DNA from: Flexithrix dorotheae DSM 6795
GTDB lineage: Bacteria; Bacteroidota; Bacteroidia; Cytophagales; Flammeovirgaceae
DNA length: 64,000 bases
Direction of reading: 5' to 3'
Assembly: GCF_000379765.1 (NCBI RefSeq)
Contig: NZ_KB903487.1
Coordinates: forward strand, 124,001-188,000
This document shows positions 17,895-26,486 of this stretch, piece after piece (the stretch's first letter is position 1; each line of letters begins with the position of its first letter). A program made the translations under genes and the position numbers. Below the pieces are notes generated by a model. It searched no databases, had not been told where the DNA came from, and worked only from the letters and a program-made list of their open reading frames with translations.

Positions 17895-20189
17895 ATGGTA
17901 AGAAGATTACTGCCCATACTTTTTATTATCCTGATCAGCCATCAGGTTTTTGCCCAGATAAAAGGCAAAGTGTTTGATTTTTCCAATTCCCAGCCTATTG
18001 AAGGTGTAGCGATTACCTATGGGGACAAAGGCACAATTACTGACCTGAATGGTCTTTTTGAAATTTCTGAATCTGTTACTGAAAATACAAAAATTACGGT
18101 TTCCCACCTTGGATACCAAAAGGAAATTTTTTCTCCCATTGATGGTCAAAGTTTTTACAATATTGGCCTTCAGGCATCAGAAGTTCAGCTGGGTGAAGTA
18201 GTAGTAGCTGCTTTTCAATATAACCAAAAACTTTTGGATGTGCCAGGAGCCATTTCCCTTATTTCAGAAAAGGAAATCCATACAGGAAATGATATGATCA
18301 TTACCCCTGCACTGAATAGAATTCCCGGTGTATTTATGCAATCAGGTGCACTGAATACCAACAGAATTACCATTAGAGGAATTGGCGCAAGATCACTATT
18401 TTCTACAGCGAAAATCAGGGCCTACATCAATGATATTCCATTAACTACAGGAACCGGAGAAACTACCATTGAAGATATTGATTTAAGTTTGTTGGAAAGG
18501 GTGGAAGTGATAAAAGGGCCCTCTTCCAGCATTTATGGTGCAGGATTAGGCGGAACAATTAATTTGAAGGGAAAAAGATCCTCTTATAAACAAACCTCGA
18601 TTGCTTCAGGAGTTTCTGTAGGTTCTTTCGGAATGTTTCGAAATGTGAATTCATTCAGAACAAGTAATGATCGGTTTAACCTGAGCATTATTCAGAATAC
18701 TACCCACAGTGATGGTTACCGGGAGAATAATGAATATGACAGAAATTCTTTAACAGCTTTAGCCGATTTCTATGCCGGAGAGAAAACCACCGTAAGTTTT
18801 TTAGGAAATTTAATTAATTTGAAAGCTTTTATTCCCAGCTCTATTGACAGTGCAACTTTTGCCTCCAACCCAAGTGCCGCTGCCGGGAACTGGGCTTCAG
18901 TGAAAGGAAATGAAGATTATCAAAAAGGATTGTTTGGATTGTCCGTAAATCATGATTTTAATGATAATTTCCAAAATGTAACAAGTGTTTTTACAAACTT
19001 CAGAAATGCGGAGGAAATCCGACCTTTTAACAACTTGAGGGAAACAACCAATGCCCATGGAGCCAGGACGGCATTTACATATTTTTTCCCTGGAGGAAGG
19101 AATTCCCATAAATTAATATTTGGTGGAGAATATTTCAATGAGTTTTATGCCTGGAAAACCTACGAAACAGATGGTGGAGTTTATGGTCCAATTCTGAGCG
19201 ATAATGAGGAGTATAGAAAATATTATAACCTGTTTGTGCAGCTGGATTTGAAACTGGGCTCAAAAACTTATCTTACTGGTGGACTCAATATGAATAATAC
19301 AAAATACGAGTACAGCGACTTGTTTTTTGGTGACGATACCAACCTTTCTGGAGATTATAGCTTTGAAAATCAAATTTCCCCGAGACTTGCGATAAACCAT
19401 AAAATTAGTAAGGAAATATCTGTACATGGAGGAATTGGTCATGGGTTTTCTCCACCTTCTCTGGAAGAAACTTTAACTCCTGAAGGACAACTGAATCCCG
19501 ATATCCAGCCAGAAACCGGATGGAATTATGAAATTGGGAGCAGGGGGGAGCTATTTTCTGGTAAACTTTTTTATGATATCTCTCTTTATACCATGCAAAT
19601 TGAAAATCTGCTGGTGGCTCAGCGGGTTGGCGATGATGTATTTGTAGGTGTAAATGCCGGGAAAACAGCCCACAATGGACTGGAGTTTAGGGGTAATTAT
19701 AATATAATAAGTGGCCAGGAAAAAGCAGTTAACCTATTAAGGGTTTATGCCAATTTGCTTTATAGTGATTATAAGTTCAAGGAATTTATTAATGAAGGCA
19801 ATGATTATTCTGGAAATGATTTGACCGGAACTCCGAAAACTAATTTCACGGCTGGAATGGATTTGGAAACCCGGTTTGGCTTGTATGCCAACTTAAGTTT
19901 TCAGGCCACTGGAAAAATGCCATTGAACGATGAAAATTCTGTATATACCGATTCTTATAGCCTCTTAAACTCCAAGGTTGGCTATTTACTCAAATTTGCC
20001 AAAAACTTTTCGGTGGATATTTATGGCGGATTTAATAATATACTCGATGAAAAATATGCCTCAATGATTGCGGTAAATGCAAGTGGTTTCGGGGGAAGCG
20101 CCCCAAGGTATTACTACCCCGGGCTTCCTCGTAATTACTTTGGAGGTTTCACCCTGAAATATAATTTTAACTCAACTTCCAAAAATTAG
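17895..20189 (+). CDS. TonB-dependent receptor with N-terminal CarboxypepD_reg-like domain, probably siderophore/iron
   Basis: A 764-residue outer membrane receptor. Residues 1-20 are a signal peptide (ending VFAQ). A carboxypeptidase-regulatory-like domain spans about 21-105 (IKGKVFDFSNSQPIEGVAI). The plug spans about 110-230, with NRIPGVFMQSG, RITIRGIGARS, and the ERVEVIKGPSSSIYGAGLGG motif near 198-217. The rest is a 22-strand barrel. The C-terminal region ends RYYYPGLPRNYFGGFTL, which is frequent in FecA/siderophore-like receptors, so uptake of a ferric chelate is the best guess. It is not of the SusC type: it lacks the SusC-specific length and is not paired with the SusD gene at 13495. 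It is divergent from sdaA. Confidence 0.9.
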   Translation: MVRRLLPILFIILISHQVFAQIKGKVFDFSNSQPIEGVAITYGDKGTITDLNGLFEISESVTENTKITVSHLGYQKEIFSPIDGQSFYNIGLQASEVQLGEVVVAAFQYNQKLLDVPGAISLISEKEIHTGNDMIITPALNRIPGVFMQSGALNTNRITIRGIGARSLFSTAKIRAYINDIPLTTGTGETTIEDIDLSLLERVEVIKGPSSSIYGAGLGGTINLKGKRSSYKQTSIASGVSVGSFGMFRNVNSFRTSNDRFNLSIIQNTTHSDGYRENNEYDRNSLTALADFYAGEKTTVSFLGNLINLKAFIPSSIDSATFASNPSAAAGNWASVKGNEDYQKGLFGLSVNHDFNDNFQNVTSVFTNFRNAEEIRPFNNLRETTNAHGARTAFTYFFPGGRNSHKLIFGGEYFNEFYAWKTYETDGGVYGPILSDNEEYRKYYNLFVQLDLKLGSKTYLTGGLNMNNTKYEYSDLFFGDDTNLSGDYSFENQISPRLAINHKISKEISVHGGIGHGFSPPSLEETLTPEGQLNPDIQPETGWNYEIGSRGELFSGKLFYDISLYTMQIENLLVAQRVGDDVFVGVNAGKTAHNGLEFRGNYNIISGQEKAVNLLRVYANLLYSDYKFKEFINEGNDYSGNDLTGTPKTNFTAGMDLETRFGLYANLSFQATGKMPLNDENSVYTDSYSLLNSKVGYLLKFAKNFSVDIYGGFNNILDEKYASMIAVNASGFGGSAPRYYYPGLPRNYFGGFTLKYNFNSTSKN

Positions 20190-20363
20190 AACTTTATAAA
20201 AACTACTGATTGCCATAATTATACACTAAGTACTACTACTTTTTTTATTTTGAGTATCTTTAACTCAATATCAGTTAGTTGTGGCAAAAGTTAAAGTTGT
20301 TATTTCTATCCAACCACTTACTTTTGCAGCTTCAAATAATTTGAACAAAAATTTAAACTGTTA

Positions 20364-20999
20364 ATGGAAAATCCTGTAATAATTTTTGGAGCATCGGGTC
20401 TGGGAAAAGCCGCCCTTGATATTTTTACCAGTAAAGATATTGTGGTTTATTGTTTTTTGGATGATAATGAAGAATTACACAATACAGAGATCAATGACAT
20501 TACAGTTTTAGGGAGCATGAAAGATGATGGCTTCCTAAAATACATTGGCAAAAAATGCGAAGCTTTTGTGGCTATAGATGACATCACTACCCGGAGAGAA
20601 ATAGTGGGTATGTTGAATGTGAGGCGAAAAGTAATGCCGGTGAATGCCATTCACAATACTGCCATCATTTCAAATCATGCTTTTTTGGGATATGGAAATT
20701 TAATAAATGCCGGAGCGGTTGTTGGTGCAGGGGCGAAATTACCAAACCATTGTATTATCCATTCCAATGCAACAATTGATTTTGAAGCTGAACTGGAGGA
20801 CTACGTACAGGTAGGTGCAGGAAGTATAATTGGATCAAAAGTGAAAATAGAAACTGGTGCGCTTATTGGCGCTGGAGCTATTATTTCTCAGGGAGTGAAA
20901 ATAGGCAGGAATGCACAGGTTGCTCCAGGATCAGTGGTGATGCAAAATGTAGATGCCAATGATATCGTTCTGGGAAATCCGGCAAGAAGTATTGAATAA
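20364..20999 (+). CDS. NeuD/PglD-family sugar O-/N-acyltransferase
   Basis: A 211-residue acetyltransferase-like protein. The N-terminal domain (1-80) has a Rossmann-like start, VIIFGASGLGKAALDIF (5-21), which binds the nucleotide-sugar substrate in PglD/NeuD relatives. A left-handed beta-helix of hexapeptide repeats follows (about 85-200), ending in the family tail QVAPGSVVMQNVDANDIVLG and NPAR. Such enzymes acetylate UDP-linked amino sugars or sialic acid for surface glycans. No glycan gene cluster surrounds it, so it acts either on a common cell-wall sugar or with enzymes encoded elsewhere. A hairpin terminator follows the stop directly. Confidence 0.88.
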   Translation: MENPVIIFGASGLGKAALDIFTSKDIVVYCFLDDNEELHNTEINDITVLGSMKDDGFLKYIGKKCEAFVAIDDITTRREIVGMLNVRRKVMPVNAIHNTAIISNHAFLGYGNLINAGAVVGAGAKLPNHCIIHSNATIDFEAELEDYVQVGAGSIIGSKVKIETGALIGAGAIISQGVKIGRNAQVAPGSVVMQNVDANDIVLGNPARSIE

Positions 21000-21005
21000 T
21001 ACAAA

Positions 21006-21036
21006 AAACCAGGTGGAAATCATTCTGCCTGGTTTG
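21006..21036 (+). terminator. Terminator of the acyltransferase gene
   Basis: AAACCAGG (21006-21013) pairs with CCTGGTTT (21028-21035) around a 14-nt loop, starting 6 bases after the stop codon. The U-tract is short, so termination may be partial. Confidence 0.55.
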
Positions 21037-21261
21037 TTCCTAATCCGACACTAGTGTTTCTATATTTTGTACTGAATTTATCAGTCGACTTTCACACCAG
21101 AAAGTAATACTTACCTTACTCAACTTTAAAGATTACCTGCCGAACCAGTAAACGTTACACTGATTTCATTTTTTTTGATTTTGCTTAAGAAGTGTAATAG
21201 AGAGGATTTTTTCTTAACAACTTGATATTTTCAATAAGGCAAATTTTTGTAGATTTAATGC

Positions 21262-21297
21262 AAAAAAAAATGCCGGTCATAGACCAGCATTTTTTTA
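21262..21297. terminator. Bidirectional intrinsic terminator without an assigned gene
   Basis: A-rich sequence plus TGC at 21262-21273 pairs with GCA plus T-rich sequence at 21287-21296. An inner GGTC/GACC stem is separated from the outer stem by one C-A mismatch, with loop ATA. There are about nine A on one side and seven T on the other, so it would stop transcription on either strand. It lies 226 bp past the previous terminator and 543 bp before tsaB, with no gene on either side. Confidence 0.7.
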
Positions 21298-21500
21298 CTT
21301 TCACCTTATCCTTATTACCAAAACATAAATTCTTAGATTAAAGAATGTCTTTTATATATATATATAAATTTATATAACTCTTTATCCAAATTTGTATTCA
21401 ATTTTTAAACCCGCTTAAGAGATTATCAATTGATTACATTACAAACATATATCAATTTTCAACTTCTTGTGCTGAAAAATTATTAACTAATCATTAACTT

Positions 21501-21542
21501 AATGTTACAAATAGGTTTTAATGTTAACTAAATGTTACAAAA
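21501..21542. repeat. Direct repeats AATGTTACAAA upstream of tsaB
   Basis: The 11-mer AATGTTACAAA occurs at 21501-21511 and again at 21531-21541, 30 bp apart. A related AATGTTAACTA lies between at 21520-21530. Spacing near three helical turns is compatible with regulator binding on one DNA face. Chance in AT-rich DNA cannot be excluded. Confidence 0.4.
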
Positions 21543-21693
21543 TAGAGATTTTGATAGTGTATATTTGTTAAAGCAAATTCTATAGTTGGCTTTATTTATC
21601 TGTTAAATAATTGGATTTTGTTTTACTTTAATAAAGTAATATTCTGTTTTTTGTAGTTTTATTTTAATAAAATTCTTTTTGTAAAATAAATTG

Positions 21694-21701
21694 TATATTT
21701 G
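21694..21701 (+). promoter_or_regulatory. Candidate -7 promoter box for tsaB
   Basis: TATATTTG is an exact match to TAnnTTTG, 139 bp upstream of the tsaB start. A second identical box lies at 21560-21567. No -33 TTTG sits at the ideal spacing for either one; a TTTTTG lies 12 nt upstream of this one. Confidence 0.4.
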
Positions 21702-21839
21702 CTTATACGGTTTTAAATTGATTTAAATTTGTTTTTTTGAATTTTAGTGTTTTTACTGGGACTTAATAGTAAAATTTCCCCCCAAATACTTTTTTAAGCT
21801 GGATAACATCCTTTTATTTATTATTGAAAAAAAGAAAAT

Positions 21840-22541
21840 ATGATTTTAAGTATTGAGACTTCCACACCTATATGTTCAGTGGCTATACATAATGAAGGGA
21901 AATTGGTGGCTAATTCAGAATTGCATCAGGAAAAATCTCATGCAGGGCTATTGGCAGTTTGTGTAAGTCAACTTTTAAGTAATGCAGGATTGACGACTCG
22001 CGATTTACAAGCTGTGGCAGTTTCAAAAGGACCAGGGTCCTATACAGGACTAAGAATTGGAACTTCCACTGCCAAAGGAATCTGTTTTGCAGAGGATCTT
22101 CCTTTAATCGCTGTGTCTACATTAGAGGCAATGGCTTTGGAAGTGTCTGTTAAGATGGCAAATGTTTTACCGAAAAACACTCTTCTTTGTCCAATGCTGG
22201 ATGCCCGAAGAATGGAGGTTTATGCATCCATTTATAGTTTAAAAATGGAGCAGATAAAGGATGTTGAGGCTATAATTATAGATGAAAATGCTTTTGATGA
22301 TCTTATTAAAAAAACAGATCAATTCCTTTACTTCGGATATGGGGCAGAAAAATGCCAAGCGGTATTGAAAAAAGAAAACCGTTTTAATTTAATACCGGGA
22401 ATTCAGCCCTCAGCAAATTATTTAGGTGTCCTGGCTAATGAATTATTTATAAAAAAAGAATATGCAGATCTGGCTTATTTCGAGCCTTTTTATTTAAAGG
22501 AATTTCTCACGAAAAAGTCCAGCAAAAACCTTTTAGGTTAA
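21840..22541 (+). CDS. tsaB: tRNA threonylcarbamoyladenosine biosynthesis protein TsaB
   Basis: A 233-residue ASKHA-fold protein. MILSIETSTPICSVAI (1-16), the HAGLL segment (about 36-40), and SKGPGSYTGLRIG (62-74) are diagnostic of TsaB, with the following helix AKGICFAEDLPLIAVSTLEAMA. TsaB dimerises with TsaD and works with TsaE and TsaC to make the t6A modification at position 37 of ANN-decoding tRNAs, an essential function. No other t6A gene is adjacent. The gene has an unusually long upstream region. The length is normal for the family. Confidence 0.93.
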   Translation: MILSIETSTPICSVAIHNEGKLVANSELHQEKSHAGLLAVCVSQLLSNAGLTTRDLQAVAVSKGPGSYTGLRIGTSTAKGICFAEDLPLIAVSTLEAMALEVSVKMANVLPKNTLLCPMLDARRMEVYASIYSLKMEQIKDVEAIIIDENAFDDLIKKTDQFLYFGYGAEKCQAVLKKENRFNLIPGIQPSANYLGVLANELFIKKEYADLAYFEPFYLKEFLTKKSSKNLLG

Positions 22542-22779
22542 AATTCCATTTTGAATTTTTTACAAAAGGGAGAATAAATGTTATAGATTCCTTTTCTATT
22601 TAAGGTCCTGATTTTAGGGGAAATACAGCCTAATTATAATAGTCTGTAGCTATAAATTGCTTACCCTCAAATTTTTAAACTATTTTTGGAGACCTGATCA
22701 ATAAATAAACACCAATTTTATAAAAGAACTAGAAAGAACACTGCGGGTTCATAATTGAAAGGAGATTAATAATATCACA

Positions 22780-24291
22780 ATGAAAGTTGAAATAATGGAC
22801 ACCACCCTGAGGGACGGGGAGCAAACCTCTGGTGTTGCATTTACTGCTCTTGAAAAATTAAATATTGCCAAAATCTTATTAGATGAAGTTAAGGTTGACC
22901 GAATTGAAGTAGCTTCGGCAAGAATTTCTGAAGGCGAATTTGAAGGTGTAAAGAAAATTGTGGCCTGGGCGGAGGAAAAGGGTCACCTGGATAAAATTGA
23001 AGTACTTGGGTTTGTCGATGGAAATAAATCTTTAGACTGGATTCATCAGGCCGGGGCAAAAGTCATTAATTTACTGTGCAAAGGTTCTTTGAATCACCTG
23101 GAAGGCCAGTTAAAAAAGACAAGGGAACAACATCTTACTGAAATTAAGGCTGCAATTTCATACGCTAATAGCCTTGGTATCAGTGTAAATGTATATCTGG
23201 AAGATTGGTCTAATGGTATGCGAACTTCTCCGGATTATGTATATTATATGCTGGAAGGACTTCAGTATGAGAATATTAAGCGCTACATGTTGCCGGATAC
23301 ACTGGGTGTATTAAATCCTTTTGATACAGCTACTTATTTTAAAGAAGTGGTAACCAGATTCCCCGACCTTCATTTTGATTGCCATACACATAATGATTAT
23401 GACCTTGCTGTTGCCAATGTAATGGCTGCGGTTCAGGTAGGTGCCAGAGGAACGCACACTACCGTTAATGGATTAGGAGAAAGATCAGGAAATGCGCCAT
23501 TGGCAAGTGTGATTGCTGTTTTGCACGATCAATTGAGAAAAGAAACTGCTGTGGATGAAAGTAAACTGAATAAAATCAGCCGAATGGTAGAGGCTTTTTC
23601 CAGCTCAAGAATCCCGACCAATAAACCTATTGTAGGAGAGCATGTATTTACCCAAACTTGTGGTGTTCATGCCGATGGGGATAGCAAAGGTAATTTATAT
23701 GTAAGTGAATTAACTCCGGAAAGATTTGGAAGGGAAAGGAAGTATGCTTTAGGAAAAACTTCCGGAAAGGCCAGTATTAAAAAGAACCTTGAAGAACTTG
23801 GCATTACCCTTTCTCCTGATTCCATGCAGAAAGTAACCAAAAAAGTGGTGGAACTTGGCGATAAAAAGAAGGGAATTACCAAAGAAGATTTGCCTTATAT
23901 CATTTCCGATGTGCTTGGAAGTGAGATTATAAAGGAGAAAATTCTAATCAAGAATTACTGCCTTACGCATGTGCATAACCTAAAACCAAGTGCTACTTTA
24001 AGTATAGAAATAGATGGGGAGGTTTACGAGGAAACTTCCACAGGTGATGGTCAGTATGATGCTTTTATGAAGGCCCTGAAAAGGATTTATAAAAAACTGG
24101 GAAAAGAAGTTCCTACATTGCTGGATTATACGGTAACCATACCACCAGGAGGAAAAACAGATGCCTTGGTGGAAACAATTATTACCTGGTCGAATGGCAA
24201 GGAATTTATCACCAGAGGATTGGATTCGGACCAGGCTTCAGCAGCGATAACTGCTACCCTGAAAATGCTCAATGTAATTGAGAATGATTAA
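22780..24291 (+). CDS. 2-isopropylmalate synthase / citramalate synthase family enzyme with LeuA dimer domain
   Basis: A 503-residue DRE-TIM metallolyase. The catalytic signature DTTLRDGEQTSG is at residues 7-18, with metal ligands at the HTHND motif (about 202-206), GARGTHTTVNGLGERSGNAPL (about 220-240) downstream, and the linker GEHVFTQTCGVHADG. A C-terminal LeuA regulatory/dimer-type domain spans about 370-500 and includes ISDVLG, LKPSATLSIEIDG and TSTGDGQYDAFMKAL. The enzyme condenses acetyl-CoA with a 2-oxo acid, either 2-oxoisovalerate (leucine pathway) or pyruvate (isoleucine via citramalate); a homocitrate-type activity is less likely. The sequence does not decide between them, so no symbol is given. 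No leuBCD genes are adjacent. AAAGGAG lies about 16 nt upstream of the ATG, one of the better ribosome sites in the window. Confidence 0.88.
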   Translation: MKVEIMDTTLRDGEQTSGVAFTALEKLNIAKILLDEVKVDRIEVASARISEGEFEGVKKIVAWAEEKGHLDKIEVLGFVDGNKSLDWIHQAGAKVINLLCKGSLNHLEGQLKKTREQHLTEIKAAISYANSLGISVNVYLEDWSNGMRTSPDYVYYMLEGLQYENIKRYMLPDTLGVLNPFDTATYFKEVVTRFPDLHFDCHTHNDYDLAVANVMAAVQVGARGTHTTVNGLGERSGNAPLASVIAVLHDQLRKETAVDESKLNKISRMVEAFSSSRIPTNKPIVGEHVFTQTCGVHADGDSKGNLYVSELTPERFGRERKYALGKTSGKASIKKNLEELGITLSPDSMQKVTKKVVELGDKKKGITKEDLPYIISDVLGSEIIKEKILIKNYCLTHVHNLKPSATLSIEIDGEVYEETSTGDGQYDAFMKALKRIYKKLGKEVPTLLDYTVTIPPGGKTDALVETIITWSNGKEFITRGLDSDQASAAITATLKMLNVIEND

Positions 24292-24317
24292 AAAGCGTTG
24301 CCTCATTTAAACTTAAA

Positions 24318-24361
24318 AAAAGTCCCGAACCAGATTTGAATTTGCTTCGGGATCTTTTTTT
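24318..24361. terminator. Bidirectional terminator between convergent genes
   Basis: TCCCGAA (24323-24329) pairs with TTCGGGA (24346-24352). An A-run precedes the stem and a T-run follows it, so it serves both the synthase gene (plus) and the secreted-protein gene at 24360 (minus). The right-hand T-run reaches the minus-strand stop codon. Confidence 0.85.
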
Positions 24362-25595
24362 AATCATGGTCCCAAATTACTGCGGGAAATCCATTTTCCC
24401 TTTTTTCAGAGGCTTTACCTGCAGGGGTAATATTTATTTTCTTCTTTGCTTCTTCCAGACTGATCTTTCTGGAATCGTAGGATTCTAAAATGGATTTTTT
24501 TACAGACAGGACTACTCTGGAGGGAATTTCACAAGCTTTACAGGCAGGAATTTCCACTTCAACCAACAACATTTCCTCCGCATTGACACTCCTTAGCGTT
24601 CTGCCATATTCCACTATTCCTGATTTTATTTCTTCCAAAAATTTGGGATAGGCTTTTTCCATTTCCTGATCTCTTTTCTCACTTAATTCATTCCCATTTT
24701 TTATTGTAATGGCAAAGTCATCATCATTTCCCTTATTTTTTACCACCACCTGGCTAGGATAATAAAGCTGGATTTTATAAACTACCCCAAATCCACTTAA
24801 TACCTGAAAACTCACAGCCGATTCCTGCGGGCTAAGAAAAGGCTTACCGGAAGTAGAGAACATTCCTTCTTGTTCCTTTTCAAATATACTTTGGAATATT
24901 CTGGATAAAATCTTGTATTCAAGCTGCTCCTCATTGTTTTTTCCTATGCTTTTAATATTGATCTTTTTTTCAAAAGCTTCTTTAGATTGTTTCCCTGACT
25001 TAAACTGTAAAATATCCTGGTATTTAACTTCTGCAGTGATTTGATCTGTAGATTTAGATTCCAAATCATCCACAGAGGCAATTATCACATCGGGATTCCC
25101 AGAAACATGATAAGTGCTAAATCCATTACCCGGAGTATTTTTGGGATTATATTGAATAAATATTTTTTCATCAGGATTAAGCCCTCCTGCCAAATCACCG
25201 TATAGGGATAGAAAAGACTTCATGAGCGCAATAACTTTTGCATTGTGTGCCTCCGTTAAACTATCCAAATCGTATTTAAAGGAATATTCAGGATCTTTAT
25301 TTCTTTTTGTATTTCTACCTGTGGAAATCACATAATTGGAAGAATAGGTAAATCCTCTATACTGACTAATTTGTGGAAGTTTTAGCATAATTCCGTAGCC
25401 CTTTATATAACTGGCTTCAGCCTTTTTTTCGCCAAAGTGGTTATTTCTTCCATCACCAAATTTGGACATAAATAATTCGGTGAGTATTTCCTCCATTACT
25501 TTTAAATCCTTTTCCATCCTGTCATCCTGTGCAAAAACAGCTGAAAAAAGGGATAAAAAAAATAAGGTAATCAGGCTATATTTTAAGTTTTTCAT
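24360..25595 (-). CDS. Secreted protein of unknown function in the sigma factor operon
   Basis: A 411-residue protein with a signal peptide (1-22, ending VFAQ). I do not recognise a family. The mature part is charged and Lys/Glu-rich with no membrane segments. A CKAC (CxxC) motif occurs late in the protein (about residues 353-356), preceded by VEVEIPA. Two cysteines in an exported protein could form a disulfide or bind metal. The C-terminus is acidic (IWDHD). The gene is third in a sigma factor / anti-sigma operon, 30 bp after the anti-sigma stop, which suggests it is a product or a modulator of that stress-response system in the periplasm. This is inferred from position only. Confidence 0.75.
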   Translation of the reverse strand: MKNLKYSLITLFFLSLFSAVFAQDDRMEKDLKVMEEILTELFMSKFGDGRNNHFGEKKAEASYIKGYGIMLKLPQISQYRGFTYSSNYVISTGRNTKRNKDPEYSFKYDLDSLTEAHNAKVIALMKSFLSLYGDLAGGLNPDEKIFIQYNPKNTPGNGFSTYHVSGNPDVIIASVDDLESKSTDQITAEVKYQDILQFKSGKQSKEAFEKKINIKSIGKNNEEQLEYKILSRIFQSIFEKEQEGMFSTSGKPFLSPQESAVSFQVLSGFGVVYKIQLYYPSQVVVKNKGNDDDFAITIKNGNELSEKRDQEMEKAYPKFLEEIKSGIVEYGRTLRSVNAEEMLLVEVEIPACKACEIPSRVVLSVKKSILESYDSRKISLEEAKKKINITPAGKASEKRENGFPAVIWDHD

Positions 25596-25625
25596 TTTTG
25601 CTTAGTTTGATGAATTTTAAAATTT

Positions 25626-26486
25626 TTACCGCTCTTCGTTCAGCTGGGTAATGAGTTTGGCGATCATGATTTCAGTTTCTTCCTGTTTCTGATCTGTCCT
25701 AGTTTTGAGGTTGTTTAAGGCATATTCAATTACCTCCAGGTCTTTTTGCCTTTTATTTTCCAGGTAATCATTGAAGTTGGTGAGCATTTCCTGGGCATAA
25801 ACTTTTTGTTGCTCATTTGAAAATTCCAGTAGTTTCACCATGGCATTATAATTATCCTCTCTTATCTGATTGAATAATTCTCCAAGTTCCTGATTCGAAA
25901 TAGTTTTTTGAGCCGCCTGAACTGCCATTTTTTGTTGTGATAATGCATGTTTTAAAGCATTTACTTCATGATGAATATTTTCCTTCCAGTTTTCAAGCTC
26001 CAGCCCTTCATTTTCTTGTTTTTCCTTTAAAACCTGGGCAATGAGCATTTTTAAATATTCTTCCTGTACTTGTAATTGCTGACCCGAATTACCCAAATCT
26101 TTTTCAATAGCAGGAGCTTTCTGAATTTTCTGGCCCTGAAAACTGATTTTTAATTGATTGTCTTCAAATGCAAAATTCAGTTTCCAAATGGTTACGCTTA
26201 CCAGAATCACGAAAAGTGCAGCAGCCACACCAGACCATTTTTGCCATAAAATTTGTTTGTTTTTTTGTGTGGTAAACCTAGCGTTTTCTGTATTCAGGAT
26301 GAGTGGCTGGTTAACCGGAACATCTTCCAGTTGAGAAAGTAAACTTCGGGTATTTTGAAGTGAGGTTAATTCCTGAAAAACTTCAGGATTCTCTTCCAGA
26401 AAAGCTTTTACCTTTTGGTTTTCCTGTTCGTCCAGTTCCCCGTACAAATAGGAAATTAAAGTCGATTGATCAGGTCTATTGCTCAT
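25626..26486 (-). CDS. Anti-sigma factor-like transmembrane protein
   Basis: A 286-residue protein. The N-terminal cytoplasmic region (1-55), STLISYLYGELDEQENQKV followed by a short helix bundle, resembles anti-sigma domains that lack the zinc HxxxCxxC motif. A transmembrane helix spans about 86-106 (GVAAALFVILVSVTIWKLNF). The periplasmic part (110-286) is strongly helical and rich in Gln, Glu, Asn and Lys, with heptad-like spacing, and is probably a coiled coil. The start codon overlaps the end of the sigma gene by 11 bp, indicating translational coupling. It is therefore the probable membrane-bound inhibitor of the ECF sigma factor encoded directly upstream. Confidence 0.85.
   Translation of the reverse strand: MSNRPDQSTLISYLYGELDEQENQKVKAFLEENPEVFQELTSLQNTRSLLSQLEDVPVNQPLILNTENARFTTQKNKQILWQKWSGVAAALFVILVSVTIWKLNFAFEDNQLKISFQGQKIQKAPAIEKDLGNSGQQLQVQEEYLKMLIAQVLKEKQENEGLELENWKENIHHEVNALKHALSQQKMAVQAAQKTISNQELGELFNQIREDNYNAMVKLLEFSNEQQKVYAQEMLTNFNDYLENKRQKDLEVIEYALNNLKTRTDQKQEETEIMIAKLITQLNEER

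Larger units (their letters stand above)
21037..21839. other. Long AT-rich intergenic region upstream of tsaB
   Basis: About 800 bp without a supported gene, the longest such stretch together with 61899-62724. It contains a bidirectional terminator hairpin (21262-21297), an AT repeat around 21354-21363, repeated AATGTTACAAA elements (21501-21542) and two TATATTTG -7 boxes (21560-21567 and 21694-21701). Each is listed or discussed separately. Confidence 0.6.

Noticed and set aside
17895-20189. TonB receptor as SusC partner of the SusD lipoprotein
   Set aside because: It is on the opposite strand, two genes away, and lacks SusC-type length and motifs.
21351-21378. TATATA run upstream of tsaB as a repeat element or origin
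   Set aside because: It is a short simple AT run without further iterons or DnaA-box-like sites nearby.
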